A stretch of 64,000 nucleotides of DNA from Agapetus fuscipes (Eukaryota > Arthropoda > Insecta > Trichoptera > Glossosomatidae): contig OX637353.1 in assembly GCA_951799405.1 (NCBI GenBank), positions 11,718,001-11,782,000 on the forward strand. Direction: 5' to 3'. The notes beneath the pieces are model-generated. The model was not told the origin of the DNA. It saw only the letters and a program-made list of their open reading frames with translations, and made no database searches. Made by a program: the position numbers and the translations under genes. Shown piece after piece: positions 53,619-63,084 of the stretch; within the stretch, counting starts at the first letter, position 1, and every line of letters starts with the position of its first letter.

Positions 53619-54214
53619 CATTACTGGTGAATTACTGGTTAAGATTGAATGCACGTTTGTACCAGGTCTTTGAAAATTCGTTTTTTTTCATGTTTTTTTT
53701 TTAATTACGCAGGTTATCGAACCGACAACCTTCTATCGCGAGTCCGTAGCTTTAACAACTAGATTATGGTCAATACGAATTACGAACGAAATTTTTTATT
53801 TTTTCTGTTTCAAGTGCTCAAAATCCCGTTCCGCATGTATGTGTCAGAGAGAACCGCAGCACACACAAAGCCGTACTTTAAAATGGCAAATTTATTATTA
53901 AACTGCATGTAAATTGGGACATTAAAAAATAACATGAATGGTAAAAAAATATAAGTTTCGCATTTAACCGTACATGGTACATAAACAACCCGCCTGTCGA
54001 CAGCGTGTTGGTACCATAATAAAATACCATACATTACCGGCCATTGCTTTTTTGACTGCCATTTTTTTTTATTTCGGTGTAAAAATTGGTCGGCGAGAAT
54101 TTATAATGTGTAGGTCACCCCAGTTTTTGTGCTTTATTGTGTGAATTTTATTATTTGTTTTTTTAAATTGCGTTTTTTTGCAATCGAGAACCCACGCATA
54201 TTTTTTTAGAGTGC

Positions 54215-54425
54215 AATCATTACCGCGTGATCTCACCGCAAGAGCCCTCTGCAAGCTTGAAAGAGAGCTATAGAAAGCGCCAATTCTCAAGAAAGACTTA
54301 GTTGCTGTAAGGTTGGATGGACCTTTGGTGACTAAATATAAATGGTATATTTTTTTTGCTGGGATTTGAATCCACAACCTTCCGTGTATGAGTCTGAAGC
54401 GTTACCACCAGACTACGGACCGCTC
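54215..54425 (-). mobile_element. SINE A copy
   Basis: Reverse copy: CAAGAGCCCTCTGCAAGCTT, CGCCAATTCTCAAGAAAGAC, GGTTGGATGGACCTTTGGTG and head with GGGATTTGAATCCACAACC and TTACCACCAGACTACGGACC. Confidence 0.7.
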
Positions 54426-55154
54426 AATGTCTTATCTTATCAACATCAAACTTAACAAGATTTACTTGGAGAGAAATATACAAGTTTCCTGAAAATTTGG
54501 TCAAAATCGGATGTGCGCTTTAGGCAGGTATCGTGAGATATTTTTTTGGATATTTTATGTAGAAAACAAAACAAATTGTGAAAAAAAAATGTTATTCACT
54601 CGACATCAAACTTCACACGAAGCATTCTGAAAATATTTTACATATTTTCTGAAAAAATTAGCAGTTTAGGAGTCTATAGGGAAAATCTAATCATTAATCT
54701 TGTATATTATATAATATTTCTTGTTATAGGTACATCAAGTATTCCGAGGGCTCTTGAGGTGTGATTCACACAAAAGCAGCACTTCCCACATAAACCATCT
54801 TAAAATTTTGCACTTACTAATTGTTTAAGGGGGTAGAAATCAATGTGAAAACTTGACACTTTAAAAAAAATTTTTTTTTGAAAGAACAATACATGAAAAA
54901 CAAGAACAAAAAATGCAGCGTTATTTTTTTCAACCTGGAAGCAAAATTCACCAAAAACAAAACGCTCCATAAGAAATGTCAAATGTTTCAATATGAAATA
55001 CGGTATCTGGCAAACGTTATTCTGATCTTGTCAATCAATACTCGAAGTTTAATGTAATATGTTAAAACTCAAGCGCTGCGTTTTATACAAAAAAATCAAG
55101 TCTTTTGAAAAAGCGGCTCTAGCGAGTCTTATCTTCTTTGTCTTGTTTTAGATC

Positions 55155-55375
55155 AATAATCTGTTACGCCACTAGGCTGTACATATAGTGTAACTTCTTG
55201 CCATGTTTTCCCAGAAGGGTTTGCTTGTGGCGAGTAAAACCTATTTACTTTTAAAGGTAAGGGGGCTGGTCCAACGCCAATCACTGCAGTTGACTTAGGG
55301 AATTCCCAGCTTTAGTCCGTTCTTGTGAAGGCTGAGTAAATCTTGCCGGTATTTTATTTTGGTAAAATGTTACTT
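55155..55375 (-). mobile_element. SINE B 3' part
   Basis: Reverse copy: GCCACTAGGCTGTACATATA, TTCTTGCCATGTTTTCC, ACCTATTTACTTTTAAAGG and GTGAAGGCTGAGTAAATC. Head missing. Confidence 0.6.
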
Positions 55376-55489
55376 CTACAATTTTTCAAATCAGTGAATC
55401 AGCACTTATTCAGCTTAACCTTTTAGGTGGCGATATGTCAGAATCGACCTGAAGCGATCTTGAAGATTTGGACTTTGCTATCTGTGAGC

Positions 55490-55765
55490 AACGAAACGGT
55501 TAAAAGGCAGTAGGACATAAACGACTTAAATTAACTTGTTCAGGAGAGCAGTTTAAAGTTTGAAATTGCAAAAAAATGGCATAACTTTTTATTTTTTATC
55601 ATATGCCATAAACCATACTTCGAATACGCAGTTGATTTCTTGGGCATAAACAACACAAAAACCATCGTAAAGCAATGGGAGTTAGCGGATTAGAAAGAGC
55701 GGAAAATTTCAAGTAAGCACCTACATAGGATATCATTCATAACTCATTTATGACCAAAATATCAC
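55490..55765. mobile_element. MITE M3, partial
   Basis: Left end CGGTTAAAAGGCAGTAGG, body TCAGGAGAGCAGTTTAAAGT and GGGAGTTAGCGGATTAGAAA as in 5364-5758. The right terminal repeat is not recognisable. Confidence 0.55.
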
Positions 55766-56224
55766 TTTATTCATCCATATTGTTTTATATTGCGAGTGTT
55801 TGAAACATAAACGCTATGGTTGAGTAAATACGTTAACTTTTATACTTCGGGTACGGCAACCATGAAGGATGGGTGGTATAGTGATTGGCCACTTTCAAAA
55901 AGGACACGTTTGCTATCCGGCCAGCGGAGCAAGTATCGGCACGTTCGCTTTTGCCGCCAGAATGTCTATCACGGGGTGGCATTGTAATCGCGACAGCTTT
56001 CCGACATCCAAACAAATGACATGAAGCGATAAAATCTATGAATACAACGACATTATTATACTAACACTTTATGCTTCGTAATGTTAGTATAAAAAATATT
56101 TTTACTACAAGTTGGATAAAATTAATTTGTTATTTTTTTGCTATCCAGATAAAACGAAAAAATAGTGCCAGTGATTTTAAAAAAGAGTGTTGCAAGGGCT
56201 GTGTAGAAAAATGTTTGAAATCAA

Positions 56225-56338
56225 TATAAATATTAACATGCAGCATTTGTAAGTGCAAACGTACACGCGTCTGTTTGTGGGCATGCATTTAATATGAATT
56301 TTAAATGTGAACATTTCTTTGCATCCTGGATCTAGATA
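56225..56338 (+). mobile_element. RTE-1 tail fragment
   Basis: From AACATGCAGCATTTGTAAG to TTGCATCCTGGATCTAGATA, the last about 110 bp of the unit. Confidence 0.6.
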
Positions 56339-56609
56339 GTTCGTCCCCTTAGTGATAGTTTGTCTTAAGCCCATCAAAGGTAATTTCACATGAGCAATGC
56401 TTTTATCTCTACTGGAATAATATGTCTGATGAAATCTGGAAATTGATTTTTAAAATATGTAAAACAACTTTCACATTGTCATGTTTTGCGTTCTCTTCTT
56501 AGTTCAATATTTTGAGCATATCAAAAGAATGAATGATCGTAGACTGTCAAAGTACAGAGGAAGTATGAAAGGAAAAAGAGGTAAGGAATGTCCGAGAAAA
56601 GTAGTGTAG

Positions 56610-56935
56610 TGTTCTTGGGGTTCTAATGTTTTAAAATTTAGAATGATGGTCTTCTTAATTGAAACAGCCAAAAATTATTTATTTTAGTTCACAATTTATT
56701 TTACACAATTTCACTTGAATGGTTGACTGTCACTGAGTTGGTCTGTAATGGCCAAGAGTATTTGGAGACTAAGCTACTTTCAAGCAAATCTCGCCTTATA
56801 TAGCTACTACAATCAGAACATTCTGGGCATAGATTCGTCTGGAAACATCTGTCATATTCTACAAGGTTCCTAATACTTATACTACTTAATACTTATATCA
56901 TATTTGCTTACTCTATGTACTTAATAAGTGTCACA
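56610..56935 (-). mobile_element. solo LTR, candidate
   Basis: 326 bp starting TGTTCTTGGGG and ending GTGTCACA. On the minus strand it holds a TATATAAGG box and downstream AATAAAT. It interrupts RTE-2 cleanly. No target duplication could be found, so the LTR call is tentative. Confidence 0.4.
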
Positions 56936-56967
56936 ATCACATTGAGGAGATTGTGAAAGAATGGTAT

Positions 56968-57421
56968 TGTTACGTTTTACCTGGGTTCTTTTAATTAAAA
57001 CACAAGTTTAACACAAGTTAGCCATACAGTTTATTTACACAGACTTTCTTACAATAGATTTATTTTTAACAGACTTATTCTAACAGATTTATTTTAACAC
57101 ACTTCTTTATTTCGTACAGATTACATTTATTTTACACCTTATTGGTCGCCCTGGCAACTAGATACTCCTCTGTGTGAGTGCTTCGAAGACTGACTCGCTT
57201 CAGCCCATTGTCGCCCTTCTTATAGCGGAACCTAGGGGCCATTCCAGCCTGCCCTAGAAACTTCCACTACCACAGTTGTATAGACGATTCTGGACATATT
57301 TATTTCATGAAGAGTCCATTTCCTACCTACATACACACCTTACAATTACAATCGTCTGGGCCAGAACATTCTCTCAAAACACACGTACACCAATAAACAT
57401 CTACCAGTGTATTTCGTTACA
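56968..57421 (-). repeat. 3' LTR
   Basis: Same length and apparently same sequence as 59871-60324. The polypurine tract abuts it at 57422. Confidence 0.92.
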
Positions 57422-57434
57422 TTATCCCCCCCTT

Positions 57435-57459
57435 AGACTGTTCCGCCGCGGAACAGTCT
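57435..57459. repeat. perfect 25-bp hairpin next to the polypurine tract
   Basis: Two 12-bp arms (AGACTGTTCCGC and its complement) around a single C. It lies between the ORF stop and the polypurine tract. Confidence 0.9.
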
Positions 57460-57464
57460 TTTCT

Positions 57465-59420
57465 TTAAGAAGGTACGGGCAGTTTGACCCACAGTTGCAT
57501 CCAGTGGTCAGGAAAAATGACGTTCCACGGAATTTTCCCCTTAGGGTTTTGCCCGTCATTGCTGGCTGGTGTGGGGGGGGGGTGCTTTCCTCTTAGCGGC
57601 CGGCATGGGCGCCTTTCCTTGGCTGGGGGCACCGCTTTGCGTCCCCGGGCGGCCACCGCTCCTAGGCCCCGCTTGCTCGCCGGCGTCAAAGGATCAGAAT
57701 CCTTGGTCGTCGGAGCCGCTCTCCTGCTCGGAAGCGAAGTTCTCACTCTCGCTCTCGTCCTCTGACTCGCTGGGTTGCTTCCTGCCGCGCCATGCTTGGG
57801 TCGTCCCTTCTGCTTGCTCTGCTTGGCTGAGCCCCTGCGGGCGGGGGCGCGGCGCCTACGGGAGGGGTGCTTTCCTCTTGGCGGCCGGCATGGGCGCCTT
57901 TCCTTGGTTGGGGGCGCCGCCTTGCGTCCCCGGTCAGCCACCGCTTCTCGGCTCCGCTTGCTCGCCGGCTCCTGCGTCAAAGGATCAGAATCCTTGGTTG
58001 TCGGAGCCGCTCTCCTGCTCGGAAGCGGAGTTTTCACTCTTGCTCTCGTCCTCTGACTCGCTGAGTGGCTTCCTGCCGCGCCATGCTTGGGTCGTCCCTT
58101 CTGCTTGCTCTGCTTGGCTGAGCCCCTGCGGGCGGGGGCGCGGCGCCTGCGGGAGAGAGCGCCCCCCTCCCCCACTGACGGGTCAAAGTCAGAGTCCGCC
58201 TCCTGTCCGGAGCCACTCGGGTTGTACGAGCCATCTGAATCCCCTAATTCATCCCTGCTGACTTTGGGTCCCCGCACTTTGGTTTCCGGATCTGTTTCAT
58301 ACTCCTCGTTAGAGTAACCTCTCTTGACAATAGCAGCAGCGGACCTTCTGGGCCTGCCTCCCGTGGCCTCGCCGCGGTCAGTCACCGGCCTCTCCTTCAT
58401 CAGCCCCCTGGCGTGCGAGGAGACCTGCTTTGGCAGCAGCAGGAAGCCCACCACCCTGCTGGCCAGCTCCGTGGGCGCGCCCCTCTTGTCCAAGCCCAGC
58501 TTCTCGCACAGCGTCCGCAGCTGCTTGGGCTCCAGCTTCTGCACCTCCTCCAGCTTGGCCTTGTGCTCAGGCGTGTCCTTCTCAAACTCGTAGCCCTTGA
58601 ACTTCTTTTTGTTGCGCTTGATGAGGTTCGTGCGGCACAATTGATTGTACCGGAACTTGAGGTCCTCCATCTTGAACCTGGAGATGGCCACCTCCACGTC
58701 GGGGATGTGGTCGATGGGGATGCCCCGGCCCGCGGGCACGGGCACCGGCGGCTCCACGGCCTTCTTCTTCTTGGGAGCCTCCTCCACGGCCTCCTCCGCC
58801 TTCTTCTTGGGCGCGGGCTTCTTCTTCACACTGTTGGCCTTCTTGGCCTTGCCCTTCTTGTCCTTGGCGTCCTCATCCTCCTCCTTGGCGTCCGTCTCCT
58901 CCTTCGCATCCTTCTCAGCCTTCACCTCGGCCGAGTCACTCTTGCCGTTTTCAGCCGACTTGACATCATCTTTGTCATCTTTGCTGTCAGCTGCGTCCTC
59001 AGCCTTGAGCTGGCCGTTGTTTTTGGCCTTCAGGTCTCCCTTCCCCAACTTCTGAGACGACTCATCCTCAGTTGACATATCGGCCTTTTTGTCATCCTGA
59101 TTATCACTTAATTTTACACTATCAGTGTCCACCGACATTTTTAAGGCTAGGTTTTTAGCCCTCTCCTCCTTCCAACCAGCTAGGTCTTCCCTCAAGCTCT
59201 TGAAGTTGGCAGCCATCTTTGTTTTAAACTCTTCCACGGCTCGGTCGCGGTCCCCTCCAGACGCCATGACAAAATATGCCGGGTCTTCGCCTGACTGTTC
59301 CAAGGCCTCCATGAGGCGTGCCTGTAAGGCCGCCTTCCCTCCTGAGGTCTCCAGGTCCCTCTCTAGAAGCTCATTCTTAAGCTCATAGGCTTTGAGGTCC
59401 TTGATGTTCACCTTAGCCAT
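57465..59420 (-). CDS. SAP- and DEK-domain chromatin protein captured in an LTR element
   Basis: 651 residues, intronless, ATG preceded by an A-rich context and a non-coding leader. Residues about 6-42 form a SAP motif (DLKAYELKNELLERDLETSG), a DNA-binding helix pair found both in chromatin proteins and at the N-terminus of some arthropod gag proteins. Residues about 95-230 are a Lys/Glu/Asp-rich linker with basic clusters (KKKPAPKKKAEE). Residues about 233-333 match the DEK conserved domain: AISRFKMEDLKFRYNQL, KRNKKKFKGYEFEKDTPEH, LRTLCEKLGLDKRGAPTELA, then VVGFLLLPK. Residues about 334-420 are Ser/Asp-rich (RPRRSAAAIVKRGYS). Residues about 422-613 are two copies of a 95-97-residue Arg/Lys/Pro/Ser-rich unit (RRRRAPARRGSAKQSKQKG). 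The DEK C-terminal domain is absent. It would be expected in the nucleus on DNA. The coding region is clearly GC-richer than its surroundings. Whether the N-terminal SAP is from gag or from the host gene is open. Confidence 0.85.
   Translation of the reverse strand: MAKVNIKDLKAYELKNELLERDLETSGGKAALQARLMEALEQSGEDPAYFVMASGGDRDRAVEEFKTKMAANFKSLREDLAGWKEERAKNLALKMSVDTDSVKLSDNQDDKKADMSTEDESSQKLGKGDLKAKNNGQLKAEDAADSKDDKDDVKSAENGKSDSAEVKAEKDAKEETDAKEEDEDAKDKKGKAKKANSVKKKPAPKKKAEEAVEEAPKKKKAVEPPVPVPAGRGIPIDHIPDVEVAISRFKMEDLKFRYNQLCRTNLIKRNKKKFKGYEFEKDTPEHKAKLEEVQKLEPKQLRTLCEKLGLDKRGAPTELASRVVGFLLLPKQVSSHARGLMKERPVTDRGEATGGRPRRSAAAIVKRGYSNEEYETDPETKVRGPKVSRDELGDSDGSYNPSGSGQEADSDFDPSVGEGGALSRRRRAPARRGSAKQSKQKGRPKHGAAGSHSASQRTRARVKTPLPSRRAAPTTKDSDPLTQEPASKRSREAVADRGRKAAPPTKERRPCRPPRGKHPSRRRRAPARRGSAKQSKQKGRPKHGAAGSNPASQRTRARVRTSLPSRRAAPTTKDSDPLTPASKRGLGAVAARGRKAVPPAKERRPCRPLRGKHPPPTPASNDGQNPKGKIPWNVIFPDHWMQLWVKLPVPS
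57582..58157 (-). repeat. tandem duplication inside the DEK-like ORF
   Basis: Units 57582-57866 (285 bp) and 57867-58157 are highly similar and in frame. They differ by scattered substitutions and a 6-bp indel (CTCCTG). Each ends at a GGGAGGG/GGGAGAG segment. Confidence 0.9.
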
Positions 59421-59851
59421 TTTTTATTTTAACAAACTTCAAAACAAAAATATTTGCAAATTTATTTAATACGGGTTATGAGTTTTATATATAAAGTTAT
59501 TTTAAATACGTACTTTAGCAAAATAATAATTTATCTAATTATACTGACGGTAGGTAGGTACCGCCTTTTAATATTTATTTTTAAATTTCAAATAATAATA
59601 TTAGATAATGATTATTTACTTTGCTTCGTCATCGGCTAATGAGTATTTACAAACACTAACGCAATATTATTAACACGTTATCTATCCACACTTCAATCAA
59701 ATTTTTAGCGGGTAACCACACGATCGTTTTTAATTCAAGTTTAATCAGTTTTATTTAAAACTTTTTTTTTTTATTCATCAGTTTTTATTATGTTGTCCAC
59801 ATATATTTTTCAAAAGTCTCAAGCACAGTTTTTACTTGGTACTTGGTTTTA

Positions 59852-59869
59852 AACTTCACACCGACACCA
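59852..59869 (-). other. primer-binding-site candidate
   Basis: One base inside the 5' LTR. The plus strand reads CTTCACACCGACACCA, which would be the 3' end of a tRNA including CCA. I cannot assign the tRNA. Confidence 0.55.
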
Positions 59870-59870
59870 T

Positions 59871-60324
59871 TGTTACGTTTTACCTGGGTTCTTTTAATTA
59901 AAACACAAGTTTAACACAAGTTAGCCATACAGTTTATTTACACAGACTTTCTTACAATAGATTTATTTTTAACAGACTTATTCTAACAGATTTATTTTAA
60001 CACACTTCTTTATTTCGTACAGATTACATTTATTTTACACCTTATTGGTCGCCCTGGCAACTAGATACTCCTCTGTGTGAGTGCTTCGAAGACTGACTCG
60101 CTTCAGCCCATTGTCGCCCTTCTTATAGCGGAACCTAGGGGCCATTCCAGCCTGCCCTAGAAACTTCCACTACCACAGTTGTATAGACGATTCTGGACAT
60201 ATTTATTTCATGAAGAGTCCATTTCCTACCTACATACACACCTTACAATTACAATCGTCTGGGCCAGAACATTCTCTCAAAACACACGTACACCAATAAA
60301 CATCTACCAGTGTATTTCGTTACA
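59871..60324 (-). promoter_or_regulatory. 5' LTR with TATA box
   Basis: In element orientation GCTATAAG (60129-60122) is a TATA-box candidate followed by a GC-richer segment. AATAAA-type signals lie further down the LTR (GAAATAAAG, AAAATAAAT), so U3-R-U5 order is plausible. Confidence 0.75.
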
Positions 60325-60536
60325 GTATATACAGAGTGAATGTATGTAAAAGAAGAAAACGCATGAAAATGGCGATGTATTTGAATTGAAAGATGTATGT
60401 AAGAAAATATGAAGAAATGGAGGCAGCTCTGCAGAGGCTCTGGCCACCCCTAGCGGAACGATGACAGAGTAACAGTTACTGTCAGATTGTGTAGAATTTG
60501 ATTCTGAAGAAAATTTCACTGAAATATCATGTTTGA

Positions 60537-60780
60537 TCTAATCTAATCCAAGTTTCAAAGATATGTTACATTGGAGATTCACATTACATGCATTTTCACA
60601 ACCAGACACGTACAAGTTCGCGCTTGCACATGCCTCATGTGAGCCTACAACATATAAACCAAATCTCAAATGGACATACACCCTGTAACTCTTGCCGTCC
60701 TTCCCCGAAACAGGGGTGACATTGGCAAAGTGAACCATTTTTACAGCATGGGTGGTCAGCCGCATACCAACCTATAATCA
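60537..60780 (-). mobile_element. RTE-1 3' unit
   Basis: Reverse copy from GATCTAATCTAATCCAAG to CATACCAACCTATAA. It is inserted in the same M1 MITE as the neighbouring RTE-2. Confidence 0.75.
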
Positions 60781-60877
60781 AATCGAAGAATCAAATGGCA
60801 ATTGTGCCAAACAAGCACTGGGGGGCAAAAAATATTGGGGATTGAACTCAAGCCCTCATTCATTTGAAAAATAATAT

Positions 60878-61445
60878 GAAATAAAATTATACATAGTTTT
60901 TCTTAACGAGTTGATTTACTTCTCGAGCTCTTCCGATATTTTCCCAACATTATCAAGAGAAAAACTAAAATCTAAGATGTCAGCATTGCTCAGAGAGTTT
61001 TTGGGGGCGGAGCTATGGTGGGGTGAGGGGGGAGTTTTTCACCAAACAAAGGCTTACCCTAATCTAATCTAATTTAATCTAAGCTGCAAGGATATATATC
61101 ATTTAAGATTTATATAAAATGCATTCTCACCTACAGGCACATGTAGGTTCGCGCCTACACATTCTGCATGTGTGCATACAAATAAGCAAAACCTCACATA
61201 ACATAAACCTTGCAACTCATGCCGCCGTTCCCTGAACCGGGGTGGTATTGGCAAAAGTGAACCGATTTTTACAGCACGGGTGGTCAGCCTCATACCAACC
61301 TATCAGTCAAGGAACTCCGCCCCCAAAAACTCTCTGATCAATGCTGTAATCTTAGATTTTAGTTTCTCTCTTGATAATGGTGTGAAAACATGGAAAACGC
61401 TAGAGAAATAAATCTACTCGTGAAAAAAAACTGTATTTATTTTGT
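60878..61445. mobile_element. MITE M2, complete fold-back, split by RTE-1
   Basis: Arms of about 125 bp: left 60890-61012 (TTTTTCTTAACGAGTTGATT to TTTTTGGGGGCGGAGC), right 61313-61435 (CTCCGCCCCCAAAAACTCTC to CTACTCGTGAAAAAAAAC). They are reverse complements with some mismatches. An RTE-1 3' unit (about 61060-61316) lies in the centre. Single arms of the same family occur at 8085, 40670 and 47185. Confidence 0.75.
61060..61316 (-). mobile_element. RTE-1 3' unit, subfamily with GCGCCTACACATTCTGC
   Basis: Reverse copy from CTAATCTAATCTAATTTAAT to CCTATCAGTCAAGG. It shares diagnostic bases (AATAAGCAAAACCTCACAT) with the copy at 1090, so the two form a subfamily. Confidence 0.75.
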
Positions 61446-61449
61446 GCGT

Positions 61450-61935
61450 TATTTAATTTGAATATTGTTATTGGTTTCTGGCAATCTTTTCGAGCGATCA
61501 TCGCTACAAGCGCTCAAATCGCTTAATTATATTAGCGACACCTGCCATTAATAAGGTATCGCAGCTGTCACATCTGGGTGTCGGTGCTCCTGCACTGAGG
61601 ACACTTGTCATGACGTCATCTTCCTAGGGCGCGCTTTGTGTCGGCTCCAGTGGGCATGTTTCCTTTGTGCGCCACAATGCCATTCGTCTTGAAGACGCAC
61701 GTACGCCGGAGCAATGTTGTGCCAACCTACTCTGAGGGAAATATAGTGTGTATTGTATCCATGCCAGGAAGGGGCTGTGCAATAAACACGTTGAAATTTT
61801 TGGTTTTGATGTGATTTGGAGTGACGTTTTCAAAATTATAAATTGCAACTTCAAGAGTTGATATTTTAAGCAAAAATTTATAGTTGATTATTAGAATTAT
61901 TTTTATTATAGGTGGACCATGTTTAATAAATATTT
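61450..61935. other. unassigned DNA
   Basis: No gene or known repeat was recognised; one short GC-richer segment is at 61590-61760. Confidence 0.4.
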
Positions 61936-61939
61936 CATA

Positions 61940-62215
61940 TACTGTAAAAAAAAATGGTTCACTTTGCTAATGTTACCGCTGTTTCAGGGAAAGTCGGCAA
62001 GAGTTGCAGGGCTTATATACATTTGAAATTGGGTTTTTATGTTGTATGCCCACATATGGTGGCTATATGTGGTGAACTATGGTGGCCCATCACGCTTATA
62101 CATGCCCACTTAGGCATGTGTAAGCTTGAACGTAATTCGTGTCTGGGTGTAGGATTGCCCTTGATATGAATCTGAAATGTAATATATCTTTGAAACTTAG
62201 ATCATAGATTTTAGA
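61940..62215 (+). mobile_element. RTE-1 3' unit, 5'-shortened
   Basis: Begins at CTGTAAAAAAAAATGGTTC and ends AACTTAGATCATAGATTTTAG, with a short local repeat of the CACATATGGTGGC segment. Confidence 0.7.
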
Positions 62216-62400
62216 TAACCTTCGAATGATACTGTCTTAAGAATCACATGCCACACAATCTGAGAAAAATAAATACACGATACGGCGAGAGCTGTTTTTA
62301 CTATTTTCAGAATCAATTTATAGCATTCATAAGTCACATTGGTTCAGTACAAATACAAACATTACTGACAAGAAGAAGACAAGACAAACAACTACGTAGA
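62215..62400 (+). mobile_element. MITE M1 fragment
   Basis: Contains CTTAAGAATCACATGCCACA, CACAATCTGAGAAAAAT and AAGTCACATTGGTTCAGTAC. Terminal repeats are not both recognisable. Confidence 0.6.
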
Positions 62401-63080
62401 CTACGATGAAATAGCGCTGAAAAAAGTTGACTGAAAAAAAATCCGAATTTAAATTGATTGATCGATTTCTTTCGTAGCAGTTAAAAACAAATCCGTGTAA
62501 GGCATGCTTACAAGCTGCTATCCACTCTAGACGTCTCCTCCCTCCTCTTCACTCCTCATCCCCCTCCCCCACCCCTTCATCCCCTAGGTAGACGAGTAGG
62601 CTGCTTTGTCTGTCGTGACGTCACGCAGCCATTTATAATCCCTGATGATCCCGCCTGATGGAACCTAATTGTTGACTCGGCAATAAATAACACCAAGATT
62701 TGATTACCCTGTGACAAATTGTACAGGGTTGGTTACCAGGTACCTCAGGCAATGTGTCTTAGGCCTCATTGTGTGACTCCTTCAATCCCCTATCAGGCAT
62801 CATCATGAGATCCACTGCACTATCTTAGCCTTGGCTGAATCCAGGATTCTAGCCTGTCCATCGCTTTTGCTCTCCAGCTACTACCTTGCGCTTGTTTGGC
62901 TTTTGTACCATTTGATTCAAGGATAACCGACTTAGGAAAAAGTGAAGCATAGAGGGTCACTTTTATTACAGCCTTAATGGAAGAAAACAATTGGATTACC
63001 GAATAAGAAATCAGTTGTACAACTTCACACAAGAACAAATATTACAAATCAATCAATGATAATAATTATTTTTATGTTTC
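62401..63080. other. unassigned DNA
   Basis: No gene recognised. A C-rich segment (62525-62590) is present. Confidence 0.4.
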
Positions 63081-63084
63081 GATG

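Larger units (their letters stand above)
56968..60324 (-). mobile_element. LTR retrotransposon with a captured DEK-like gene, no pol
   Basis: Two 454-bp LTRs (56968-57421; 59871-60324), each TG...CA (TGTTACG...CGTTACA on the plus strand), read as identical. GTAT flanks both ends (56964-56967; 60325-60328), and joining the flanks gives back the RTE-2 sequence. On the minus strand the order is 5' LTR (60324-59871), primer-binding-site candidate starting TGGTGTCGG (59869), AT-rich leader (59850-59421), one ORF (59420-57465), a perfect hairpin, a polypurine tract (AAGGGGGGGATAA, 57422-57434) and the 3' LTR. No protease, RT, integrase or gag zinc knuckle is encoded in the 2.45-kb interior, so it depends on proteins from a relative. 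The layout recalls maize Bs1 and acutely transducing retroviruses, which also replaced their own genes with host coding sequence. Confidence 0.9.
56516..60480 (+). mobile_element. RTE-2 3' portion, interrupted twice
   Basis: Pieces at 56516-56609 (AAAGAATGAATGATCGTAGA, AGGAAAAAGAGGTAAGG), 56936-56967 (ATTGAGGAGATTGTGAAAGA) and 60325-60480 (ATATACAGAGTGAATGTATG to GAGTAACAGTTACTG) are colinear with the intact copy at 46661-46927. The gaps are filled by a solo-LTR-like segment and a full LTR element. Confidence 0.8.
56340..60830 (-). mobile_element. MITE M1 carrying a four-level nest
   Basis: M1 sequence in reverse is recognisable at 56340-56515 (TGATAGTTTGTCTTAAGCCC, CACATGAGCAATGC, GAAATCTGGAAATTGATTTT), 60481-60536 (AGATTGTGTAGAATTTGATT) and 60781-60830 (CCAAACAAGCACTGGGG). 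Between these lie RTE-2 with two LTR insertions, and an RTE-1 3' unit. Confidence 0.65.

Noticed and set aside
57484..58261. Plus-strand frames over the GC-rich end of the DEK-like ORF
   Set aside because: Shadows of the minus-strand coding sequence, kept open by its composition and its internal duplication.
58413..59075. 220-residue Leu/His-rich plus-strand frame
   Set aside because: Antisense of the Lys/Glu-rich linker and DEK domain; amino-acid pattern is a codon-complement artefact.
56968..60324. DEK gene as a resident host locus flanked by chance repeats
   Set aside because: Equal-length matching LTRs, GTAT on both sides, polypurine tract, and restoration of RTE-2 on removal all fit one insertion.
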